Origin: Noviherbaspirillum aridicola
Lineage (GTDB): Bacteria > Pseudomonadota > Gammaproteobacteria > Burkholderiales > Burkholderiaceae_D
Direction: 5' to 3'
NCBI RefSeq assembly: GCF_019656455.1
Contig: NZ_BPMK01000014.1
Span: 62,001 to 126,000, forward strand
DNA: 64,000 nucleotides
Part shown: in pieces, positions 59,730 to 64,000 of the stretch
How the letters are laid out: every line of letters starts with the position of its first letter
How positions within the stretch are numbered: position 1 is the first letter of the stretch
The notes under the pieces: model-generated
Seen by the model: the letters and a program-made list of their open reading frames with translations, nothing else
Database searches by the model: none
What the model was told of the DNA's origin: nothing
Program-made: the position numbers and the translations under genes

Positions 59730-60158
59730 ATGCCATCGACGCTGAGTTGCTACTATCTGGATGAACCGCTGGCGGAGGAGGAGTTCGCCTTTGCCGAGCG
59801 CACCCTGATCGGCCCCTGGGCGCGCTTCCGCACCCGTGCTGCGGGACTGGTGCAGAAACGGGTGCCGGCGGTGCTGCCGCTACCCGACGAGAGCGGGCGC
59901 TACCAGCACACGCGCGAGCAGCGCGCCGCGCGAATGCGCGCCAACCTGCGGCATGCCGGCATCCGCGAAGACCGCGGGCGGCAAGTGGTGTGGGTGATGC
60001 CGCACGATTCCGAGTGGGATGCGATCTTCCAGTACGCGATCCGGGAAGAGACCGGCTTCGGTCCCTGGGTGGCGCAGCGCTGGTATGACGAGGGCGGGGT
60101 GCTGGTACGGCGCGAACTGCGGCTGGTGGATACGCAGATGCTGCTCAGCCGCCTGTAG
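59730..60158 (+). CDS. Hypothetical protein
   Basis: A 142-residue soluble protein, MPSTLSCYYLDEPLAEEEFA at the start. Trp- and Arg-rich C-terminal half (WVMPHDSEWDAIFQYAIREE, WVAQRWYDEGGVLVRRELRL). No known family recognised. The gene follows the small membrane genes by 45 bases and has a terminator after it. Confidence 0.65.
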   Translation: MPSTLSCYYLDEPLAEEEFAFAERTLIGPWARFRTRAAGLVQKRVPAVLPLPDESGRYQHTREQRAARMRANLRHAGIREDRGRQVVWVMPHDSEWDAIFQYAIREETGFGPWVAQRWYDEGGVLVRRELRLVDTQMLLSRL

Positions 60159-60168
60159 AAAATGAAAA

Positions 60169-60190
60169 GGCCCGCGGTCGCGGGCCTTCA
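60169..60190. terminator. Convergent hairpin terminator
   Basis: AAGGCCCGCG-GT-CGCGGGCCTT between the hypothetical gene and the convergent DUF2798 gene. A-rich left flank and TCATCC right flank; it may act on the minus strand more than on the plus. Confidence 0.6.
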
Positions 60191-60208
60191 TCCTGGACAA
60201 TCTTGTTT

Positions 60209-60607
60209 TCAGCCGCGGGCGGGTTGCAAGCTACGCAGCACCGTCATGCCGTGGCGCCGGGTGACGCGGCGGGACGCGGTTTCGATGCTGCCGACGCCGA
60301 GGCCGTGGGACCTTAGCGCAGCGGTGCGGGCGCGGGCGCGTGCCCGGCGGGGGAAGGCGAGCCAGGCGACCGGAAAGGCGATCGGCCAGGCGATCAGCCA
60401 GCTCTCCAGCCAGGCGGCGGTGAATCCGGCGGCGGGCGCGTCGAGGGTCAGCAGGGTGACGCCGCTGATGACCAGCGCCAGCAGGCCGCTGATGAACAGC
60501 GGCGGCAGCAGGCTCGCCAGGCTGCGGGAACCGCGCAGGAACCAGGCACACTCAGTCAGGATGGCCGGCAGCGGCCGGGGATAATGCGAAGGGGCGGGTG
60601 CGAACAT
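60209..60607 (-). CDS. DUF2798-like membrane protein
   Basis: A 132-residue protein with two helices. The pair matches the DUF2798 plan (FISGLLALVISGVTLLTLDA, then FTAAWLESWLIAWPIAFPVA). A basic C-terminus follows. Function unknown. The next gene upstream is a small membrane protein 10 bases away, so they are probably co-transcribed. Confidence 0.75.
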   Translation of the reverse strand: MFAPAPSHYPRPLPAILTECAWFLRGSRSLASLLPPLFISGLLALVISGVTLLTLDAPAAGFTAAWLESWLIAWPIAFPVAWLAFPRRARARARTAALRSHGLGVGSIETASRRVTRRHGMTVLRSLQPARG

Positions 60608-60617
60608 GTTCGGCTCC

Positions 60618-60935
60618 TTATCCGCGCGCGGCGATCGAGCGCAGTTCGGCGGCGAGGGCGGGCTGGCTGTTGTCCAGTTCGCACGCCATGCGATGGATCA
60701 TCAGGATGCTTTGCAGGGTGCGGCGTTCGCTGCGCTGCTCGAGCGTCTTGCGCGGCTTGACGACCAGCAGCGCGGCGCGCAGCAGGCCGATGAGCAGGGG
60801 CTTGAAAACAACCAGCACCGCGGCCAGCAGGCCGATGCCGATCATCGGGCGGATCGCACCGACGGCCGTGCCCGCGAATGCCTGCAGCGCGGGTAGCGCG
60901 GCTTCGGCGGGAAAGGCAATGGACAGAATGGACAT
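60618..60935 (-). CDS. Small membrane protein
   Basis: A 105-residue protein with hydrophobic segments ALPALQAFAGTAVGAIRPMI and GLLAAVLVVFKPLLIGLLRA, then a basic and helical C-terminus. No family recognised. ATG at 60935 is preferred because the upstream extension (to 61037) is not hydrophobic-membrane-like and overlaps the divergent promoter region. First gene of the pair with DUF2798, divergent from a LysR gene. Confidence 0.65.
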   Translation of the reverse strand: MSILSIAFPAEAALPALQAFAGTAVGAIRPMIGIGLLAAVLVVFKPLLIGLLRAALLVVKPRKTLEQRSERRTLQSILMIHRMACELDNSQPALAAELRSIAARG

Positions 60936-61053
60936 GATTTGCTCCGGACGGACAGACTTAACCAACGTGGCATTTCTTTTTATGCTGCGATGCAGTATAA
61001 GTAGGCGCATGGGGCTGAACCAATTCTGTTTCCGCATACCAGCTATACTTGCC

Positions 61054-61077
61054 GTGAATAACTAACGTGTTATTCAC
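61054..61077. promoter_or_regulatory. 24-bp dyad upstream of a LysR gene
   Basis: GTGAATAAC-TAACGT-GTTATTCAC is a perfect 9-bp-arm inverted repeat 21 bases before the lysR start. TATACT (61044-61049) next to it could be a -10 element, so the dyad would overlap the transcription start and serve autorepression. Confidence 0.7.
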
Positions 61078-61098
61078 TCCACCATTCCGGGGTTCGAA

Positions 61099-62082
61099 AT
61101 GAGCTTCCTCACCCTTGACCTGAACCTGCTGCGCGTCTTCGATGCCGTCATGACCGAGCAGAACCTGACGCGCGCGGCCAGCCGGCTGGCGATGACGCAG
61201 CCGGCCGTGTCCAATGCACTGCGCCGCCTGCGCGACTCGCTCGGCGACGAACTGCTGATCCGCACCGCGCACGGGGTGAAGCCGACGCCGCGCGCGGAAA
61301 CGCTGTGGCCCTCGGTGCGGCGCGCGTTGTCGGAACTGGAAGAGGCGATCGCGCCCGAGCAAAACTTCAACATCTCCACCGCCCAGAGCACCTTCCGCAT
61401 GGCGATGGCCGACGCCACCGCCGCGCTGTGGCTGCCGGCGCTGGTGCGCTCGATCGAGCGCGAGGCGCCCAAACTCACCATCCGCATGATGCCACTGACC
61501 ACGCGCGAGCCGCGGCCGATGCTGATCCGGGGCGACATCGACCTCGCGGTCGGCTTTTTCCCGGGCGTGGTGGCGCAGCTGGCGGCGGGGCAGGGCGTGT
61601 CGGTATCGCCGATCCGTCATGAACAGCTTTATTCCGGCCGCTACGTGTGCGTGATGCGCAAGGGCCATCCGCTGGCCAAGGAAGAACTCACCCTGGATGC
61701 GTATTGCAACGCCAACCATCTGCTGGTGAGCTTTTCGGGCCGCGCGCACGGCCTGGTGGACGAGGCGCTTGCGCAGATCGGCCGCGAGCGCCGCATCCTG
61801 CTGACGGTGAACCAGTTCTTCACCGCGGGCCGGGTGGTGGCGACATCGGACCTCATCACCGTGCTGCCGCATCACCTGGTGGCGTCGACCGGCATCACCG
61901 GCGCGCTGGTCACCAAGGAGCTGCCGTTCGCGCTGCCGGCGGTGCATATCGACATGCTCTGGCATGAGCGCGACACCCGCAACCCCGCCCACAAGTGGCT
62001 GCGCGGCCATCTCAGCGGCACCACCCACGGCGCCTTCTCCCGTCCGGCGAACCAGCCGGCGGCCAACGGCACCACCGGCTGA
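61099..62082 (+). CDS. LysR family transcriptional regulator
   Basis: A 327-residue LTTR of the NodD/LinR-like branch (TLDLNLLRVFDAVMTEQN at the N-terminus). HTH: NLTRAASRLAMTQPAVSNAL, followed by RRLRDSLGDELLIRTAHGVK. The effector domain spans about 95-300. It is divergent from the small membrane gene pair and preceded by a dyad. The regulated genes are not certain. Confidence 0.93.
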   Translation: MSFLTLDLNLLRVFDAVMTEQNLTRAASRLAMTQPAVSNALRRLRDSLGDELLIRTAHGVKPTPRAETLWPSVRRALSELEEAIAPEQNFNISTAQSTFRMAMADATAALWLPALVRSIEREAPKLTIRMMPLTTREPRPMLIRGDIDLAVGFFPGVVAQLAAGQGVSVSPIRHEQLYSGRYVCVMRKGHPLAKEELTLDAYCNANHLLVSFSGRAHGLVDEALAQIGRERRILLTVNQFFTAGRVVATSDLITVLPHHLVASTGITGALVTKELPFALPAVHIDMLWHERDTRNPAHKWLRGHLSGTTHGAFSRPANQPAANGTTG

Positions 62083-62101
62083 CTCCCGTCCTCACGGTCC
62101 G

Positions 62102-64000
62102 CTAGGCGGTCAGCATGCGCGGCGCCGGCGGCCGCCTGCTGGTCGCCACCCATACCCTCAGCAGCGACAGCAACTTGGCGACATCGACCGGCTTGGTGAT
62201 GTAGTCGGAGGCGCCGGCGGCGATGCACTTGTCGCGGTCCCCCTTCATCGCCTTGGCGGTCAGCGTGATGATCGGCAGCGCCTGGAATTCCGGCAGGCTG
62301 CGGATCGCGCGCATGGTGTCGTAGCCGTCCATCTCCGGCATCATGATGTCCATCAGGACCACTTCCACATCCGGATTGGACTGCAGCACCTCGATGCCGT
62401 CACGGCCGTTTTCCGCATACAGCACTTCCATCTGCTGGCGCTCCAGCACCGAGCTGAGCGCGAAGATGTTGCGCAGATCGTCATCGACCACCAGCACCTT
62501 GCGTCCGGCCAGATCGACATCGCCGTCGTGCGCTTCCTCGAGCATGCGCTGGCCGGGTTCCGGCAGCGCGGCCTGCGGCCGGTGCAGCAGCAGCGATGTC
62601 TCGGCCAGCAGGTGGCGGGGCGAGCGCGCGTCCTTGAGGACGATGGTCCGGGCCACGCGTTCGACCCGTTCGCGCAGCTCGCCCTGCAGCTCGTGGGCGG
62701 TATGGATGACCACGGGCAGGTTGCGCAGCCGGTCGTCGGCGCCGATCGACTCGAGCAGCGTGATGCCGTCCAGGTCGGGCAGTCCGAGGTCGAGCACCAT
62801 GCAGTCGAAGGTGAGCCGCTGCAGCAGGTCGAGCGCTTCGCGGGCATCGCCGGCGGCTTCGATCTGCACGTCGTCGGCGGCGATCAGTTCGACGATCGCC
62901 TGCCGCTGCACCGGATCGTCTTCCAGCACCAGCAGCTTGCGCTTGCCATTGGTGACGAATTCCTGGATGCGGGCGAACTCTTCCTGCAGTTGCGCGGTGG
63001 AGAACGGCTTGCCGATGCAGGAAGCCGCGCCGCGGCGCAGCGCCTGGGCGCGGTCGAGATGCTCGGACAGCACGTGCACCGGAATATGGCGGGTGGCCGG
63101 ATCGAGCTTGAGACGATCGAGCACCGCCAGGCCGTCGCCGTCGGCGCGGTCGACATCGAGCAGGATGGCGCTGGGCAGATAGTCGCGCGTCAGCGGCAGC
63201 GCCGCGTCGGGCTGCGCCACGATGCCCTTGAAGTTGTTCTCGCGCGCATGGTCGAGCAGCGACTTGGCGGTGCGCTGGTCGTCTTCGACGATCAGCACCG
63301 AGGGGTCGCCCGGCGCCACCAGGGCGCGGTCGTCGAAGGCCATTTCTTCCGGCGGCTGGACGCTCTCCGCGCCGGCGCTCGCGGGCGCGGGCAGGGTGTA
63401 GACGACATTGGCGGTGACCGCCGGCGCCTGCGGCGCCAGCTTGCGCGGCCGCTCGCAGTTGATGAAACCTTCGCGCTTCCACGGCAGGTAGAGCGTGAAG
63501 CTGCTGCCGGCGCCGACCTCGCTTTCGACGCGGATTTCGCCGCTGAGCAGGCGCGCCAGCTCGCGGCTGATCGACAGGCCGAGGCCGGTGCCGCCGTACT
63601 TGCGCGCGGTGCTGCCGTCGGCCTGCTGGAAGGCCTCGAAGATCAGCTGCAGCTTGTCGGCGGGGATGCCGACGCCGGTATCGGTGACGGTGAACGCCAG
63701 CACGGCCTCGGCCTGCGCCAGGTTGGGATTGTCGGGCGACCAGCCGTGCGCGGCCATGCCGATGCGCAGCGACACGCCGCCGCGCGAGGTGAACTTGAAC
63801 GCGTTCGACAGCAGGTTCTTGAGGATCTGCTGCAGGCGCGTGGTATCGGTCATCATCGACTGCGGCAGATCGTCGGCCAGCTCGACCGAGAAGCCGAGCT
63901 GCTTGGCTTCGGCCATGTGGCGGAAGGTGCGTTCCACATAGGCGCGCAGCGTGGCGAAGCGGTACTCGCCGACTTCGAGCGTGACGGTGCCCGACTCGAT
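62102..64000 (-). CDS. Hybrid histidine kinase with three receiver domains (5' end missing)
   Basis: Reads continuously to the right edge of the window without a start, so the N-terminal sensor and HisKA parts are outside. Present: HATPase (LQQILKNLLSNAFKFT, DTGVGIPADKL, GGTGLGLSISREL), then three receivers. Their acceptor motifs are AILLDVDRADGDG, CMVLDLGLPDLDG and VLMDIMMPEMDGY. The middle acid pocket is LEDD. The three-receiver array suggests a multistep or branching phosphorelay. The C-terminus stops shortly after the third receiver, with no Hpt domain seen. Confidence 0.92.
   Translation of the reverse strand: MESGTVTLEVGEYRFATLRAYVERTFRHMAEAKQLGFSVELADDLPQSMMTDTTRLQQILKNLLSNAFKFTSRGGVSLRIGMAAHGWSPDNPNLAQAEAVLAFTVTDTGVGIPADKLQLIFEAFQQADGSTARKYGGTGLGLSISRELARLLSGEIRVESEVGAGSSFTLYLPWKREGFINCERPRKLAPQAPAVTANVVYTLPAPASAGAESVQPPEEMAFDDRALVAPGDPSVLIVEDDQRTAKSLLDHARENNFKGIVAQPDAALPLTRDYLPSAILLDVDRADGDGLAVLDRLKLDPATRHIPVHVLSEHLDRAQALRRGAASCIGKPFSTAQLQEEFARIQEFVTNGKRKLLVLEDDPVQRQAIVELIAADDVQIEAAGDAREALDLLQRLTFDCMVLDLGLPDLDGITLLESIGADDRLRNLPVVIHTAHELQGELRERVERVARTIVLKDARSPRHLLAETSLLLHRPQAALPEPGQRMLEEAHDGDVDLAGRKVLVVDDDLRNIFALSSVLERQQMEVLYAENGRDGIEVLQSNPDVEVVLMDIMMPEMDGYDTMRAIRSLPEFQALPIITLTAKAMKGDRDKCIAAGASDYITKPVDVAKLLSLLRVWVATSRRPPAPRMLTA

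Overview
The window is a chromosomal segment around the replication-initiation locus of a GC-rich Gram-negative bacterium, most likely a betaproteobacterium of the order Burkholderiales (Oxalobacteraceae-like). The evidence is the gyrB-dnaN-dnaA / rpmH-rnpA-yidD-yidC-mnmE layout with the two arms transcribed away from each other, a GyrB carrying the Gram-negative Toprim insertion, a DUF1631 protein, PEP carboxykinase of the GTP type, and outer-membrane, TRAP and Tat-exported proteins. I cannot fix the genus from sequence alone. No rRNA, tRNA, CRISPR array or intact insertion sequence was seen.

Layout. 0-2 kb: an ankyrin-repeat protein with a four-fold 66-residue super-repeat. 2-7.4 kb: gyrB, dnaN, dnaA (minus strand). 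7.4-11.7 kb: rpmH, rnpA, yidD, yidC, mnmE (plus strand). 11.7-13.9 kb: a small accessory island with the tail of a type I restriction specificity gene coupled to an intact AlbA/Schlafen-type ATPase. 14-19 kb: a CAP-domain lipoprotein and a two-gene unit encoding a membrane-less double-cache CheW protein and an Rrf2-like regulator. 19-24 kb: MOSC protein, hydroxyacid dehydrogenase and pckG with a long structured leader. 23.7-27 kb: a solitary archaeal-type ATPase behind a perfect 18-bp palindrome, then an arsRC-acr3 arsenic operon with two visible operators. 27-34.5 kb: DUF808 protein, a PNPOx/GST pair, a LysR regulator and a TRAP transporter (dctPQM). 35-45 kb: DUF1631, NnrU, and a cyclic-di-GMP/phosphorelay block (GGDEF-EAL divergent from hybrid kinase, response regulator and Hpt-REC-REC-GGDEF). 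45-52 kb: acyl-CoA synthetase, TesB thioesterase, TauE-type permease, LLM flavin oxidoreductase, CPA2 antiporter, cysK. 52-62 kb: response regulator, threonine aldolase, outer-membrane barrel, cupin, DUF805, PBP1-type peptidoglycan synthase from a TTG start, and several small membrane proteins. 62-64 kb: a hybrid kinase with three receiver domains, cut by the window end.

The core blocks are ordinary housekeeping. The parts most worth attention are signalling: the c-di-GMP phosphorelay at 37.7-44.8 kb, the double-cache CheW protein at 16-19 kb with a 12-bp palindrome upstream, and the triple-receiver kinase at the right edge. The accessory inserts (11.8-13.9 kb, 23.8-24.95 kb) look lower in GC than their surroundings and interrupt otherwise conserved neighbourhoods. 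Several intergenic regions carry well-formed dyads (arsenic operators, a 24-bp LysR-type dyad at 61.05 kb, three copies of a GCAGTGCA-type box at 34.6-34.8 kb). All functional statements rest on reading motifs by eye. No database search was run.
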